Shown here one piece after another: positions 8,245-15,329 of a DNA stretch of 15,329 nucleotides (position 1 is the stretch's first letter; every line of letters begins with the position of its first letter). The notes below the pieces were generated by a model, which saw only the letters and a program-made list of their open reading frames with translations, searched no databases and had not been told where the DNA came from. The position numbers were made by a program, and so were the translations under genes. The stretch is from Candidatus Aminicenantes bacterium UBA4085 (GTDB lineage Bacteria; Acidobacteriota; Aminicenantia; Aminicenantales; UBA4085), in contig DFYJ01000132.1 of NCBI GenBank assembly GCA_002383325.1, forward strand, positions 1 through 15,329, given 5' to 3'.

Positions 8245-8805
8245 TCACGTCGAGTCGTTGCCGTTTGAGGAATGCAGGCCGATGCATCTCTCGGCCAGAA
8301 GCTTTCTTTGATGGATGACGATCACATGGCCGGCCGGATAGCTTCTGTTGACGACGGTTCCCGCCCCGACGATCGTGTGATCGCCCAACTCGACTCCCGG
8401 CAGAATCACCGCGTTGGCGCCGATCCAGCAATGGCGGCCGATCCTGATGGGCCGGCATGGGGTCCATTCGTCGAAATTCCCGATCCGATGATTGGCGCTG
8501 ATCATGGCCACGCCGGGTCCGAAAACAGTCCCGTCTCCAATCAGGATTCCGTTGATCGCTTGAATATAGCAGTGGCCGCTGGCCAAGAAACTGTGGTCGA
8601 CCTTCTTGCCCAGCGAGATTTTTGCGGGCCCATGGACTCGGCTCGTAAAATGCACGGAGAAACGGCACTCGCTGTTGATTCGAAAAATCCTCTGGAAAAT
8701 GAAATTGACGAATCTTTGCCTTCGGAGATCCTTCGATGAATATCCGCGATCTCGGAGGAATCGACCCAAGCGGGTGAGTTTCAAGGCCGACTTCATCCGT
8801 TTCAT
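8245..8805 (-). CDS. Hexapeptide-repeat (left-handed beta-helix) O-acyltransferase
   Basis: 186 residues. Imperfect hexapeptide turns run from about 60 to 155 (for example ISLGKKVD, ILIGDGTVFGPGV, IRIGRHCWIGANAVILPGV, TIVGAGTVV). This is the fold of the acetyl-CoA-dependent WcaF/maltose-O-acetyltransferase group. His106 in ISANHRI is the probable catalytic base. The first 50 residues are basic and helical. The likely role is acetylation of a sugar or surface glycan, perhaps related to the nearby glycosyltransferase, but this is inference. ATG 8805 is chosen because GGAGGT lies 6 bases upstream; an in-frame ATG at 8847 lies inside the -10 box. The gene is noticeably poorer in G+C than its neighbours: 55 of 120 bases are G or C at 8641-8760, against 44 of 60 at 9121-9180. 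It abuts tRNA-Phe, which suggests acquisition by transfer. Confidence 0.82.
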   Translation of the reverse strand: MKRMKSALKLTRLGRFLRDRGYSSKDLRRQRFVNFIFQRIFRINSECRFSVHFTSRVHGPAKISLGKKVDHSFLASGHCYIQAINGILIGDGTVFGPGVAMISANHRIGNFDEWTPCRPIRIGRHCWIGANAVILPGVELGDHTIVGAGTVVNRSYPAGHVIVIHQRKLLAERCIGLHSSNGNDST

Positions 8806-8845
8806 GTTCACACCTCCGTCAGAATCGCGCACGGCGGTCTTGGCC

Positions 8846-8854
8846 ATTATATCA
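8846..8854 (-). promoter_or_regulatory. Extended -10 promoter for the acyltransferase gene
   Basis: On the minus strand the sequence reads TGATATAAT: a perfect TATAAT (8846-8851) preceded by the TGn extension. No good -35 box lies 16-18 bases upstream, as is common for extended -10 promoters. The predicted start near 8839 gives a leader of about 34 bases containing the GGAGGT ribosome-binding site. Confidence 0.65.
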
Positions 8855-8893
8855 AGCCGTCCCGGCCGCCGTCTTGGCGCGCCTGAGATCCAA

Positions 8894-8910
8894 CGGCCGG
8901 AAACCGGCCG
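8894..8910. repeat. Perfect 7-bp inverted repeat between divergent genes
   Basis: CGGCCGG-AAA-CCGGCCG is an exact inverted repeat with a 3-base spacer. It lies in the 198-base gap between the divergent acyltransferase and membrane-protein genes, about 40 bases upstream of the -10 box on one side and 45 bases before the -35 box on the other. There is no T run on either strand, so it is not an intrinsic terminator. It could be an operator. Confidence 0.55.
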
Positions 8911-8955
8911 ATGATGTCGACGGCCCCGGACCGGCAGCGGATCTCGCCGGAAAGC

Positions 8956-8983
8956 TTGATTTTTCGGGCGGAAGCGCTATAGT
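8956..8983 (+). promoter_or_regulatory. Promoter for the membrane-anchored hypothetical gene
   Basis: TTGATT (8956-8961) and TATAGT (8978-8983) are spaced by 16 bases. The predicted transcription start near 8990 leaves only about 14 bases before the GTG at 9004. The AGGAG at 8984-8988 would then lie outside the messenger RNA. Confidence 0.55.
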
Positions 8984-9003
8984 AGGAGCACTTTTGCGCG
9001 AGC

Positions 9004-9588
9004 GTGAAATTGACTACTAGGCCCGATTTATGGATCGCCGTCTCCGTGCTGGCGGCAGGCTATATCGTCATTCCCGTCCTGGCCGTCGTGCGGGCCGTTC
9101 TGCGGCGCGGGCGGGCCCGGAAGGCCGAACGCGAGCGGCAGGAGGTGGCCGAGGAGACGGCCCGCCTCCATACCCAGGCCATCGAGGAGAACCGCAAGGC
9201 CATCGAGACGTCCCGCAGCCCGGCGGTGATGGCGGCCCACTTCGACGTCATCCAGGATCACGCCGAGAAGCTCTCCGCCCTGGCCGAACACTACGACCTG
9301 CCCGATGTCCCCCCGTCCACCCCCTCCGACCTCAAGATCTTCTACCGCGACGAGAAGGACCGCATCCTGCACGACCGGACTATGGAGCAGGTGGACGCCG
9401 CCCTGGCCCGGGCGGACGAGATCCCGCGCCGGCCCGGCAAGATCACCTTCATGGAGCGGGCCCTGATCCTGTGCCTGGAGGGGAAGCGGACGACCCGCGA
9501 CGAAGCCCTGGTCAGGGCCTTCGACGACCGGGCGGTCCAGATTCAGCAGGCCATCTCCGACGTGCTGTCCGGCTCCCGGCTCGGATAG
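9004..9588 (+). CDS. Hypothetical single-pass membrane protein with coiled coil
   Basis: 194 residues; I do not recognise the family. One membrane segment lies at about 9-33 (LWIAVSVLAAGYIVIPVLAVV) with a short N-terminal tail. It is followed by a basic stretch (RRGRARKAERER) that suggests a cytoplasmic C-terminal part. A charged, coiled-coil-like helix runs from about 38 to 70, and the remainder looks soluble and helical, with MAAHFDVIQDHAEKLSALAE and ITFMERALILCLEGKRTTRD. The only plausible starts are GTG 9004 or TTG 9010: an in-frame TAG stands at 8983-8985 and there is no in-frame ATG near by. The nearest AGGAG is 15 bases away, too far for a normal ribosome-binding site. Codon use is high-G+C like the surroundings. 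It is the only plus-strand protein gene between 1 and 14482 and converges on galU with a 10-base gap. Confidence 0.7.
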   Translation: MKLTTRPDLWIAVSVLAAGYIVIPVLAVVRAVLRRGRARKAERERQEVAEETARLHTQAIEENRKAIETSRSPAVMAAHFDVIQDHAEKLSALAEHYDLPDVPPSTPSDLKIFYRDEKDRILHDRTMEQVDAALARADEIPRRPGKITFMERALILCLEGKRTTRDEALVRAFDDRAVQIQQAISDVLSGSRLG

Positions 9589-9598
9589 GACCGCTGCC

Positions 9599-10426
9599 CT
9601 AGGATTCCCGCCGCTTGGCGGCGAAAGCCGCGAAAGCTTCGGCGTATCCCCGGGGATCCCCGGCGTCGAAGCGGCGCCCCTGGAACAAGACGCCCTGGAC
9701 GGGCTCCCGGCCCAGGAGGATCCGTATGGCGTCGGTGATCTGGATCTCACCTCCATGGCCCGGACGGGTCTCCCGGATGGCTTCGAACACGGAGGGCGTG
9801 AAGACGTATCGCCCCAGGACACCCATGTCGGAGGGAGCCTCATCAGGCCCCGGCTTCTCGACAAGGTCGAGGACGCGGTAGACTCTCCCCTCAAGGGGCT
9901 CGACCCTGGCTACCCCGTACTTGCGGGTGTCCTCCCGCCCGATCCGCCCCAGTACCACCGTCGTCTCCCCGTTCGACTCGAAGGCTTCCTTCAACTGACC
10001 CAGGCAGGGCACCGGGCCGTCGTAGACCGTATCGGGATTCATGACGGCCAGAGGCTCGCCCGCGGCGAACGCTTCGCCCAGGGAGACCGCGTGGCCGAGG
10101 CCGAGCTGCTCCGGCTGCTCGAGAAAGGTGATCTCGGCCAGGCTCTGGATGCGGCGCAGACCGTCGAGCAGATCCAGCCGTCCCCTCTTCTTCAGAAAGG
10201 CCTCGAGAGCGGGGCTGGGCCCGAAGTGGTCCCGGATGGCCGTCTTCCAGGGCGCGATGACGATTCCGATCCGGTCGATCCCGGCTGCGACCGCCTCCTC
10301 CACCGCCACTTGGATCAGCGGCTTGTCGACCAGCGGCAGCATCTCCTTAGGCACCGCCTTGGAGGCTGGGAGCGAGCGGGTGCCGAATCCCGCGGCCGGG
10401 ATCAGGACCTTGCGGACGGCGCTCAT
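9599..10426 (-). CDS. galU: UTP-glucose-1-phosphate uridylyltransferase
   Basis: 275 residues, slightly shorter than E. coli GalU (302). It makes UDP-glucose from UTP and glucose-1-phosphate for envelope glycans. The nucleotide-binding signature is IPAAGFGTRSLPASKAVPKE (9-28) followed by MLPLVDKP. EQLGLGHAV (106-113) contacts the base, and NPDTVYD (130-136) holds the metal-binding Asp132. KYGV (169-172), LVEKP (188-192), GRYVF (205-209), GGEIQITDA (225-233) and RFDAGD (252-257) complete the pattern. It follows the porin gene after 11 bases with no strong Shine-Dalgarno sequence, so it is probably co-transcribed from the porin promoter. Related nucleotidyltransferases acting on other sugars are possible, but the match to GalU is close. 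Confidence 0.92.
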   Translation of the reverse strand: MSAVRKVLIPAAGFGTRSLPASKAVPKEMLPLVDKPLIQVAVEEAVAAGIDRIGIVIAPWKTAIRDHFGPSPALEAFLKKRGRLDLLDGLRRIQSLAEITFLEQPEQLGLGHAVSLGEAFAAGEPLAVMNPDTVYDGPVPCLGQLKEAFESNGETTVVLGRIGREDTRKYGVARVEPLEGRVYRVLDLVEKPGPDEAPSDMGVLGRYVFTPSVFEAIRETRPGHGGEIQITDAIRILLGREPVQGVLFQGRRFDAGDPRGYAEAFAAFAAKRRES

Positions 10427-10437
10427 CGCTGGCCGGC

Positions 10438-11691
10438 TCAGAATTTGTAATGCACCGACATCGTGGGTACGAGGGCTTTCATGCCGTAGACGCCGGGGGT
10501 GGCATCCGGTTGCCCGGACGCGATCGTCCTCTTGGCGCCCATCAGGTATTCCAGGCCGAAATCAAGGCTCAGGTCCTTGACCTGGTAACCCAGGCCGAAG
10601 GTCAGGACGTTGAAGTCGAATCCGGCCAGAAGCAGCCCCATGGTCTCATCGGGGACGGGGGACGGATCGCTGTACCAGCCTCCCCGGACGGCCAGGGCCG
10701 GCGAGACCTTGTACTCCGCCCCCAGTCGAACCTGGACGGCGTCGCGCCAGAGGGTCGGCGTGGAGTCGCGGCCGGCCGCCGCCATCAGCTGGACCCAGAG
10801 CGAATCCTCGAACGAGGCGTCGATGCTCTGGACCTTGGCCCAGTTGGTGTAATGCACATCGGCGCTGACGGTCAGCCTGTCGTTGGGCATGAAGGCCAGG
10901 CCGCCCGCCAACCAGGCCGGCCAGGTGAAAGTCCGCTCGACGTCCGACTCGCCCGGCAGTCCCATGTACTCGAGGATGGAGATCTCCGCCCGGCCGGACA
11001 TCTTGATCCGGGTGGCCGTCCGGTAAGCCAGACCCAGACGGACCATGGGATGGGGCTGGCACTGGACGCCGAAGGTGGCTCCCAGGCCGAATCCGGACTC
11101 GGTCTCGGAATATTGGCCGAGATCCACCAGGCCGCCGTAGCTTCCGGCATAGGTGGACAGGGCCATCGAGCCCAGGCTGAAATTCAGGGAGGCCCCGACC
11201 GACAGCTTGTTGCTGATCCGATAGGCCGCGGACGGCGCCAGTGTCACGAGCCCGATCTTGTTGGACCATTCCATCGTGGACGATCCGCCGGAAATTGCCC
11301 CCAAGGCCGCGCCGTCCCAGGCGATGCCCAAGCCGGAGGGGGCGAAGATCCCGACGCCGAGGACCAGGCGGGACGAGACCGGCTGGGCATAGGCGGCCAT
11401 GCCGGTCAGGTAATTCTTGACCAGCGTCTTGGCATCGACCGCCGTCTCATAGACGTAGGTGCCCCTCGGCAGGACATCCGCGGCGCAGAAGCCGAAAGTC
11501 TTGCCGGTCGTTCGGGCCAGTCCGGCCGGATTCCAGAAGATCGAGCTGGAGTCGGAGGCCAGGGCCACATAGGCCCCGCCCATGGTCTGGGCCCGGCTGC
11601 CCAGCCCGTTCAGGCTGAGGCCGTTGCCGAAAGCCAAGGCCCCGGCGGTCAAGATGAAAAGCGCAGCCGCGAGGCGGGCGCGGATCCTCAT
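10438..11691 (-). CDS. FadL/OmpP1-type outer-membrane transport protein
   Basis: 417 residues from ATG 11691. The N terminus is a signal peptide (MRIRARLAAALFILTAGALA) with cleavage probable around 20-22. The mature start NGLSLNGLGSRAQTMGGAYV and the WNPAGLA motif (53-59) are typical of the FadL/OmpP1/TodX family. That family forms 14-stranded barrels that carry hydrophobic compounds such as long-chain fatty acids. The rest alternates in beta fashion with many Gly/Tyr/Trp, and the chain ends in HYKF, a C-terminal aromatic signal for outer-membrane insertion. AGGAG lies 7 bases before ATG 11691; a longer start at 11751 would lie inside the promoter. The substrate is unknown. It is followed closely by galU. 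Confidence 0.88.
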   Translation of the reverse strand: MRIRARLAAALFILTAGALAFGNGLSLNGLGSRAQTMGGAYVALASDSSSIFWNPAGLARTTGKTFGFCAADVLPRGTYVYETAVDAKTLVKNYLTGMAAYAQPVSSRLVLGVGIFAPSGLGIAWDGAALGAISGGSSTMEWSNKIGLVTLAPSAAYRISNKLSVGASLNFSLGSMALSTYAGSYGGLVDLGQYSETESGFGLGATFGVQCQPHPMVRLGLAYRTATRIKMSGRAEISILEYMGLPGESDVERTFTWPAWLAGGLAFMPNDRLTVSADVHYTNWAKVQSIDASFEDSLWVQLMAAAGRDSTPTLWRDAVQVRLGAEYKVSPALAVRGGWYSDPSPVPDETMGLLLAGFDFNVLTFGLGYQVKDLSLDFGLEYLMGAKRTIASGQPDATPGVYGMKALVPTMSVHYKF

Positions 11692-11722
11692 GGCGAATCT
11701 CCTGATGAAAAGGGATTTGTAG

Positions 11723-11751
11723 ACTGTAGCGGACGGCCCCGGCTTTGTCAA
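11723..11751 (-). promoter_or_regulatory. Promoter of the porin-galU pair
   Basis: On the minus strand TTGACA (11746-11751) and TACAGT (11723-11728) are spaced by 17 bases, in the 70-base gap after clpB. The predicted start near 11716 gives a leader of about 25 bases with the AGGAG site. The -35 box lies mostly in the loop of a 6-bp inverted repeat (CCCGGC 11738-11743, GCCGGG 11755-11760). That repeat could be a weak clpB terminator stem or an operator, but has no T run. Confidence 0.78.
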
Positions 11752-11761
11752 ACGGCCGGGC

Positions 11762-14341
11762 TCAGGCCTTCTCGAACAGGAAGCCGCCCCGGCCGTCGGC
11801 GTCCACGCGCACCGTGTCGCCCGGAAGGAACTCGCCGGCCAGGATCTTCATAGCCAGCGGGTTCTGGACTTCCTGCTGGATGGCCCGCTTCAGCGGGCGG
11901 GCCCCGTAGACCGGGTCATAGCCGATCTCGGCCAGCCTCTCCTTGGCCTTGTCCGTCAGCGTCAAGCCGACCTTGCGCTCGGCCAGCCGGAGCCGCAGAA
12001 GCTCGGCCTGCAGGTCGACGATCCGCAGGATGGCCTCCTTGGCCAAGGGCTTGAAGATGATGATCTCGTCCACCCGGTTGAGGAACTCGGGCCGAAAGTG
12101 GCCCTCCAGGACCCGCTTGACCTCGCGCTCCATGGCCGCGTAATCGCGGCCGAGGCTCTTGATCTCCTGGCTCCCTAGGTTGGAGGTCATGATGATCAAG
12201 GCGTTGCGGAAGTCCACGGTCCGGCCCTTGCCGTCGGTCAGACGGCCGTCGTCAAGGATCTGGAGCAGGATGTTGAAGACGTCGGGGTGGGCCTTCTCGA
12301 TCTCGTCCAAGAGGATGATGCCATACGGCCGCCGCTTGACGGCTTCGGTCAGCTGGCCGCCTTCCTCGTAGCCGACGTAGCCGGGGGGCGCGCCGATGAG
12401 GCGCGACACGGCGTGCTTCTCCATGTATTCGGACATATCCAGCCGGACCATGGCTTTCTCGGAGTCGAACAGGAACTCGGCCAGGGCCCGGGCCAGCTCC
12501 GTCTTGCCGACGCCGGTCGGGCCGAGAAAGATGAAGGATCCCAGCGGCCGGGCCGCGTCCTGCAGGCCGGCCCGGGCCCGCCGGATGGTGTCGGACACCG
12601 CCCGCAGGGCCTCGTCCTGGCCGACCACGCGATGGGCCAGGCGATCCTCCATCTTGATCAGCCTCTCGACGTCCCCCTCCATCATCTTGGCCACCGGGAT
12701 GCCCGTCCAGCGCGAGACGACCTCGGCCACGTCCTCCTCGTCGACCTCCTCCTTGAGCATCTTGCGGACCTTTTGGACCTCGGCCAGGCCGGCCGTCAGG
12801 CGGTCGGCCTCGCGCTGGGCTTCGATCAGCTTGCCGTAGCGGATCTCGGCCGCCTTCTCCAGGTCGCCCCGCCGCTCGGCCGCCGCTCCCTCGGCCTTGA
12901 GCGCGTCCTGGCGGGTCTTGACCGACTTGGCCGCATCGATGAGCTCCTTCTCCCGCCGCCACTGGGCTTTCAGGCCGTCGGCCCGCTCCTGCAGCCCGGC
13001 CAGCTCTCGGCCCAGGGCTTCCAGCCGCTCCTGCGACCCGGCATCCTTCTCCTTCTTCAGGGCCTGGCGCTCGATCTCGATCTGGCGGATGCGGCGATCC
13101 AGCTCGTCGATCTCCTCGGGCAGGCTGTCCACGGCCATGCGGATGCGGGAGGCCGCCTCGTCCATCAGGTCGATGGCCTTGTCCGGCAGGAAGCGGTTGC
13201 TGATGTAGCGGTTGGAGAGCGTCGCCGCAGCGATCAGGGCCGCGTCGCGAATGCTGACGCCGTGGTGGATCTCGTACTTCTCCTTCAATCCCCGGAGGAT
13301 GGAGATGGTGTCTTCGACCGAGGGTTCGCCGACCAGGATCGGCTGGAAGCGCCGCTCCAGGGCGGCGTCCTTCTCGATGTGCTTCTGATACTCGTTGAGG
13401 GTGGTGGCCCCGACGCAGCGCAGCTCGCCTCGGGCCAGAGCCGGCTTGAGCATGTTGGAGGCATCCATGGCCCCCTCGGCCGCGCCCGCCCCGACGATGG
13501 TGTGCAACTCGTCGATGAAGAGAATGACCCCTCCGGCGGCGTCCTTGATCTCCTTGAGGATAGCCTTCAGTCGATCCTCGAACTCGCCCCGGTACTTGGT
13601 CCCGGCCAGCAGGGCCCCCACGTCCAGGGCGGCAAGTCGTTTGTCCTTGAGCGGCTGCGGCACATCCCCGTTCGCGATCCGCTGGGCCAGGCCCTCGGCC
13701 ACGGCCGTCTTGCCGACGCCGGCCTCGCCGATGAGGACGGGATTGTTCTTGGTCCGCCGCGACAGGACCTGGATGACCCGGCGGATCTCCTCCTCGCGGC
13801 CGATGACCGGATCGAGCTTGCCCTGGCGGGCCAGAGCGGTGAAGTCGCGGGTGTATTTGTCCAAAGCCTTGTACTTGGCCTCGGGCTCGGGATCCGTGAT
13901 CCTCTGCGAGCCGCGGATCCCGGCCAGGGCCTGCAGGACGCCCTCCGGCTTCAGGCCGGCTTGGCCCAGGATGCGGCCGGATTCCGAGGCGCCGTCCTTG
14001 AGCATGGCCAGCAGGAGATGTTCGGCCGAGACGTACTCGTCCTTGAGGGCCTCAGCTTCCTTCTCGGCGGCTCCGGCCAAGGCGGCCAGCGAGGGAGCCA
14101 GGGAGACCGTACCGCCCTGGACCCGGGGCATCCGCGCCAAGGCCGCCTCGACATCGGACTGGATCCGGCCCCGGTCGGCGCCCAGCTTGTCCAGGACCGC
14201 TCCGGCGACCCCGCCCTCCTGGGCCATCAGGGCGGCCAGCAGATGGACGTCGCGGACCTCGGCGTGTCCGGCGTCCGCCGCCTTCCGCTCGGCGGCCTGG
14301 AAGGCCTCCTGCGACATGACCGTCAATCGTTCCCAGCGCAT
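11762..14341 (-). CDS. clpB: ClpB disaggregase (Hsp100 chaperone)
   Basis: 859 residues, the normal length. It is a hexameric AAA+ machine that pulls proteins out of aggregates together with DnaK. The Clp N-domain (two repeats) spans 1-145. The first ATPase domain has Walker A GEAGVGKT (205-212), the pore tyrosine in KYRGEFE (249-255) and Walker B ILFIDE (273-278). The coiled-coil middle domain, about 400-535, distinguishes ClpB from ClpA. The second ATPase domain has GPTGVGKT (607-614), the GYVGYEEGG pore loop (654-662), Walker B IILLDE (675-680) and sensor-2 GAR (813-815). There is no ClpP-docking loop signature, as expected for ClpB. ATG 14341 follows GGGAG by 6 bases. It is probably transcribed alone from the divergent promoter region upstream. 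Confidence 0.97.
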   Translation of the reverse strand: MRWERLTVMSQEAFQAAERKAADAGHAEVRDVHLLAALMAQEGGVAGAVLDKLGADRGRIQSDVEAALARMPRVQGGTVSLAPSLAALAGAAEKEAEALKDEYVSAEHLLLAMLKDGASESGRILGQAGLKPEGVLQALAGIRGSQRITDPEPEAKYKALDKYTRDFTALARQGKLDPVIGREEEIRRVIQVLSRRTKNNPVLIGEAGVGKTAVAEGLAQRIANGDVPQPLKDKRLAALDVGALLAGTKYRGEFEDRLKAILKEIKDAAGGVILFIDELHTIVGAGAAEGAMDASNMLKPALARGELRCVGATTLNEYQKHIEKDAALERRFQPILVGEPSVEDTISILRGLKEKYEIHHGVSIRDAALIAAATLSNRYISNRFLPDKAIDLMDEAASRIRMAVDSLPEEIDELDRRIRQIEIERQALKKEKDAGSQERLEALGRELAGLQERADGLKAQWRREKELIDAAKSVKTRQDALKAEGAAAERRGDLEKAAEIRYGKLIEAQREADRLTAGLAEVQKVRKMLKEEVDEEDVAEVVSRWTGIPVAKMMEGDVERLIKMEDRLAHRVVGQDEALRAVSDTIRRARAGLQDAARPLGSFIFLGPTGVGKTELARALAEFLFDSEKAMVRLDMSEYMEKHAVSRLIGAPPGYVGYEEGGQLTEAVKRRPYGIILLDEIEKAHPDVFNILLQILDDGRLTDGKGRTVDFRNALIIMTSNLGSQEIKSLGRDYAAMEREVKRVLEGHFRPEFLNRVDEIIIFKPLAKEAILRIVDLQAELLRLRLAERKVGLTLTDKAKERLAEIGYDPVYGARPLKRAIQQEVQNPLAMKILAGEFLPGDTVRVDADGRGGFLFEKA

Positions 14342-14370
14342 GGTTTTCTCCCGAATCGGCGTGAGCTATT

Positions 14371-14399
14371 TAGATAGGTCTCCTGGCGCGAAAAGTCAA
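14371..14399 (-). promoter_or_regulatory. clpB promoter
   Basis: On the minus strand TTGACT (14394-14399) and TATCTA (14371-14376) are spaced by 17 bases, giving a leader of about 23 bases. The -35 belongs to the left arm of the inverted repeat shared with the divergent promoter. No CIRCE or HAIR heat-shock operator is recognisable. Confidence 0.75.
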
Positions 14400-14431
14400 G
14401 CCGCCGCGGCCTTCGGAGCGGCTTGACATTT
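14391..14431. repeat. Inverted repeat joining two divergent promoters
   Basis: GTCAAGCCGC (14395-14404) and GCGGCTTGAC (14418-14427) are exact reverse complements, 13 bases apart. Allowing one mismatch the arms grow to 14 bases (14391-14404 and 14418-14431). Each arm contains one outward-facing -35 box plus a shared GCGGC extension upstream of it. The two other strong promoters here (tRNA-Phe, porin) lack that extension. It may be a binding site for a regulator acting on both genes. Confidence 0.65.
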
Positions 14432-14450
14432 GCGGTGAAAAGGTTATTTA
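14423..14450 (+). promoter_or_regulatory. Promoter of the acidic-protein gene
   Basis: TTGACA (14423-14428) is followed after 16 bases by TATTTA (14445-14450). Start is predicted near 14457, giving a leader of about 26 bases that includes GGGAG. The -10 assignment is less certain than the -35; alternatives with a 15- or 18-base spacer exist. Confidence 0.65.
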
Positions 14451-14482
14451 TTGGAGCGGAAATAATCGAGGGAGCAAGGTCC

Positions 14483-14818
14483 ATGGAAGAGATGGAGATC
14501 TCGAGCTGGCTGACGCTGGACGCTCTGAAGAAGAAAGCCGACGTGGCCGAGACGGTCGGCAACCTTCAGACCGGACACAGCATGTCGGTCTTTTGCCAGA
14601 TCGAGGACGACTATCTCGAGCTCGTCTACACCGACGCCACCGCCAACAGCCTCCGCCGCTACGAGGACAAGGACGAGTTCGAGGCGGCCATCGAGCAGCG
14701 CAAGGAAGAGGACGGCGAGGCCGCCTACGACGAGGACCGCGACTTCGACGAGAGCGAGGACGAGGACAAGAACGACGAGGACGATCTCGAGCCCGAAAGC
14801 GAAGAGGACGACTACTGA
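14483..14818 (+). CDS. Small protein with strongly acidic C-terminal tail (hypothetical)
   Basis: 111 residues, not recognised. Residues 1-70 look like a small folded domain: a helix [19 protein letters not shown], then strands SMSVFCQI and DYLELVYT. From 75 to 111, 24 of 37 residues are Asp or Glu and only two are basic, so the tail is probably disordered. Such tails occur in the RNA polymerase delta subunit of Firmicutes, in nucleic-acid mimics and in some chaperones; no sequence similarity to these is claimed. ATG 14483 is preceded by GGGAG 8 bases upstream and by a good promoter; a start further upstream would lie inside the promoter. Its control region is shared with divergent clpB, hinting at a stress-linked role. 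The stop codon lies within the tail-to-tail overlap with mutS. Confidence 0.75.
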   Translation: MEEMEISSWLTLDALKKKADVAETVGNLQTGHSMSVFCQIEDDYLELVYTDATANSLRRYEDKDEFEAAIEQRKEEDGEAAYDEDRDFDESEDEDKNDEDDLEPESEEDDY

Positions 14819-15329
14819 CGCATCCGCTCGACCAGCCGGTTGAGCAGATTGAGCGCTTCCAGGGGGGTCATCGCCCCCGTATCCAGGCCCGCCAGGGCCT
14901 CCCCGACCTCCTCCAGGGCCGCGCTCCGCTGGTCCTCCCCAAAAAGCCACATCTGCCGCTTGTCCGCCGCCCGGCCCTTGCCCCGGGCGTAGGCCAGCCG
15001 CGGCGATCCGGCGTCGTCCAGCTCGGCCTTCTCCAAGTTGAAGAGGATCTCCCGGGCCCGGCCGATCACGGCTTGAGGCAGGCCGGCTAGCTGGGCCACG
15101 TGAATGCCGTAGCTGCGGTCCGAGGGGCCGGGCACGATGCGCCGCAGGAAGACGACCTCTCCGCCCCGCTCCTCGACCGCGACATGGAAGTTGCGGATGC
15201 GGGGCAGGGTCAGGGCCAGCTCGGTCAGCTCGTGGTAGTGGGTGGCGAAGAGCGTCTTGGCCCGGACCCTGTCGCTGTCGTGCAGGTGCTCGGCCACGGC
15301 CCAAGCGATGCTCAGGCCGTCGAAGGTGC
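14812..15329 (-). CDS. mutS: DNA mismatch repair protein MutS, C-terminal part (start outside the window)
   Basis: About 172 C-terminal residues are visible; the gene begins beyond base 15329. The first residues, [17 protein letters not shown], continue the conserved region just after the Walker B motif of the MutS ATPase (usually DExGRGTSTFDG), and [11 protein letters not shown] follows. The ATPase domain ends around [11 protein letters not shown]. In the C-terminal tail, QMWLF (bases 14941-14955) matches the beta-clamp-binding pattern and corresponds in position to QMSLL of E. coli MutS. The helical end [14 protein letters not shown] is the usual oligomerisation helix. The protein recognises mismatches and starts repair. 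Its TAG stop lies inside the 3' end of the convergent acidic-protein gene (7-base overlap). Confidence 0.95.
   Translation of the reverse strand, partial: TFDGLSIAWAVAEHLHDSDRVRAKTLFATHYHELTELALTLPRIRNFHVAVEERGGEVVFLRRIVPGPSDRSYGIHVAQLAGLPQAVIGRAREILFNLEKAELDDAGSPRLAYARGKGRAADKRQMWLFGEDQRSAALEEVGEALAGLDTGAMTPLEALNLLNRLVERMRQ

Noticed and set aside
8019..8318. A plus-strand open frame running through tRNA-Phe and its promoter
   Set aside because: It would translate the promoter and the tRNA itself; the cloverleaf is unambiguous.
8215..9003. An attachment-site duplicate of the tRNA-Phe 3' end marking an integrated element
   Set aside because: No second copy of the T-arm/acceptor sequence is seen around the acyltransferase gene, and there is no integrase.
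9586..9601. A bidirectional terminator between the convergent membrane-protein gene and galU
   Set aside because: The gap is only 10 bases and no hairpin with a T run could be found there.
12287..14377. A 696-codon open frame on the plus strand opposite clpB, and similar long open frames opposite the ABC transporter, porin and coaBC
   Set aside because: These are open frames created by high G+C codon bias. The translations are low-complexity, rich in Gly/Asp/Leu/Gln/Arg, lack family motifs and lie fully opposite well-recognised genes.
14342..14482. A CIRCE (HrcA) or HAIR (HspR) heat-shock operator upstream of clpB
   Set aside because: Neither TTAGCACTC/GAGTGCTAA nor CTTGAGT/ACTCAAG is present; the inverted repeat found there has a different sequence.

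Overview
The window is about two-thirds G+C, densely packed and mostly housekeeping. A FadL/OmpP1-type outer-membrane protein with a signal peptide shows a diderm (Gram-negative-type) bacterium. Gene content, with a gmk-coaBC-priA type cluster, FadL-like porin, ClpB and MutS, would fit an Acidobacteriota/Aminicenantota-like lineage. That placement is a guess: nothing here fixes the taxon. There is no phage, transposon, CRISPR array or rRNA, and no gene-free stretch over 300 bases.

Left block (1-6995, all minus strand): a tightly packed eight-gene run read right to left. It comprises a small DUF465/YdcH-like protein, an aspartate-semialdehyde-dehydrogenase-like protein lacking its catalytic residues, an MsbA-type ABC exporter, YicC, guanylate kinase (gmk), CoaBC, a family-4 uracil-DNA glycosylase and the start of PriA. 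Junctions are 4- or 20-base overlaps or gaps of 10-18 bases, so it looks like one transcription unit joining envelope export, nucleotide and coenzyme supply, and DNA maintenance. rpoZ, often found between gmk and coaBC in other bacteria, is absent from that spot.

Middle block (7040-9588): a family-4-like glycosyltransferase (minus); a tRNA-Phe(GAA) with a near-consensus promoter and no encoded CCA (plus); a hexapeptide-repeat acyltransferase of clearly lower G+C (minus); and an unrecognised membrane-anchored protein (plus). This is the only patch that looks accessory.

Right block (9599-15329): clpB has its own promoter. Downstream of it, from a second promoter, lie the FadL-like porin gene and galU. 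Upstream of clpB and divergent from it is a small gene for a protein with an extremely acidic C-terminal tail. The two divergent -35 elements form the arms of a long inverted repeat. The acidic gene runs tail-to-tail into the 3' end of mutS, with a 7-base overlap.

No clear novel multi-gene system is visible. The best leads are the Asd-like pseudoenzyme, the unusual Walker A region of PriA, and the symmetrical clpB/acidic-protein control region.
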